Below, piece by piece: positions 4,916-5,401 of a stretch of 5,401 nt of DNA. This DNA is from Oceanospirillaceae bacterium (GTDB lineage: Bacteria; Pseudomonadota; Gammaproteobacteria; Pseudomonadales; Balneatricaceae). Location: contig JAGSHA010000243.1 in the NCBI GenBank assembly GCA_023954795.1, positions 1-5,401 on the forward strand, written 5' to 3'. The position numbers and the translations under genes were made by a program. The notes under the pieces are model-generated. The model was not told the origin of the DNA. It made no database searches and was given only the letters and a program-made list of their open reading frames with translations. Numbering within the stretch: the first letter of the stretch is position 1; each line of letters starts with the position of its first letter.

Positions 4916-5401
4916 TACTGCAGCGCTGCTCCCGGTGGCAGGTGATCAAATAGCTGGTCATCGACACCCCAGCTCAATTCCAGTGCACCACGATGCAGCA
5001 GCGAGAGAATCTGATGCAACTCATCATGTGTTAACAATGCCTGAGCGGTGGCTTCTTCTTGACCTTGTTCATACAGCCGAACCTGATACCGCTTACCCTG
5101 ATGGCTGACATCCACCTTGCACAGCAATCCCGGCGCCTTAGACTCGGGTACGCTTGACTCAGGAACCAGCTGCATACTCTGCTGTGCCTGCTCATGCTCA
5201 AACTGAGCCAAACCGGATTGATACTCGCTCGGCGCTGTCGCTACCTGCTCCGATGTTTTTCGCACTAAAGAGCTCAACGCTTCCAACAATTTAAGCGTGA
5301 TATTACGAGTGAGCCAAAAATCACAACGGGGCTGTGTATTATTCAGATTGCCCACCAGCAGTATCCGGTCTTCGATCGGATCGTAGTGGAAGGTAATTGC
5401 G
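4915..5401 (-). CDS. Unrecognised conserved-looking protein, 5' end outside window
   Basis: I do not recognise this gene. The minus strand is open from the right edge to a TAG at 4915-4917, giving at least 161 residues that begin AITFHYDPIEDRILL before the in-frame GTG at 5355. Because the open frame and gene-like sequence continue to the edge, that GTG is probably internal. The N-terminal part (about 1-45) contains DPIEDRILL, CDFWLTRNITLKLLEAL and looks like strands leading into an amphipathic helix. The middle (about 50-90) is rich in Gln, Glu, Ser and Ala (FEHEQAQQSMQ, PESSVPESK) and is probably a disordered linker. The C-terminal part resumes a beta pattern (LLCKVDVSHQGKRYQVRLYEQ) followed by a helix (THDELHQILSLLHRGAL) and ends acidic-hydrophobic. 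No membrane segment, signal peptide or catalytic motif is visible. It lies 51 bases upstream of tapT on the same strand, so co-transcription is possible but a separate promoter for tapT is also seen. Confidence 0.8.
   Translation of the reverse strand, partial: AITFHYDPIEDRILLVGNLNNTQPRCDFWLTRNITLKLLEALSSLVRKTSEQVATAPSEYQSGLAQFEHEQAQQSMQLVPESSVPESKAPGLLCKVDVSHQGKRYQVRLYEQGQEEATAQALLTHDELHQILSLLHRGALELSWGVDDQLFDHLPPGAALQ

Overview
This window reads as ordinary chromosomal sequence from a gammaproteobacterium, probably a marine or Oceanospirillales/Pseudomonas-like lineage. The taxonomic guess rests on the TypA, proline iminopeptidase, Dtd and TapT-type proteins, on a moderate GC content, and on recalled knowledge that pip and dtd sit side by side in Pseudomonas. 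It is inference, not a measured placement.

Layout. Positions 1-465 (+) hold the 3' end of typA (bipA), a ribosome-associated GTPase, closed by a clear hairpin terminator at 482-510. Next come pip (563-1513, +), a proline iminopeptidase, and dtd (1607-2047, +), the D-aminoacyl-tRNA deacylase. A bidirectional hairpin at 2091-2116 separates dtd from the convergent gene 2139-3236 (-), an integral-membrane acyltransferase-3 protein likely to O-acylate a surface glycan. A gene-poor stretch of about 310 bases (3237-3548) carries the divergent control regions of that gene and of a YjdF/DUF2238-family membrane protein (3549-4184, +). The YjdF-like gene converges with, and overlaps by 23 bases, a DTW-domain gene (4162-4863, -) that should be tapT, the tRNA acp3U47 synthase. 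Upstream of tapT on the same strand is the 3' part of an unrecognised gene (4915-5401, -) that runs out of the window.

How the genes relate. typA, dtd and tapT all concern translation or tRNA quality, and pip belongs to peptide turnover. The acyltransferase and the YjdF-like protein are envelope proteins with no evident tie to the others. I see no tRNA, rRNA, CRISPR array, insertion sequence, phage gene or defence module, and no convincing new multi-gene system.

The most distinctive structure is the perfect inverted repeat (4160-4170 / 4176-4186) across the overlapping ends of the YjdF-like gene and tapT. It holds both stop codons and, because it is read in equivalent register on both strands, gives two unrelated proteins near-identical C-terminal tails (ISQTHSD and ISQSESD). 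Next in interest are the palindrome/extended -10 arrangement in front of tapT, the unusually open gene-poor region before the YjdF-like gene, and the unrecognised gene at the right edge.
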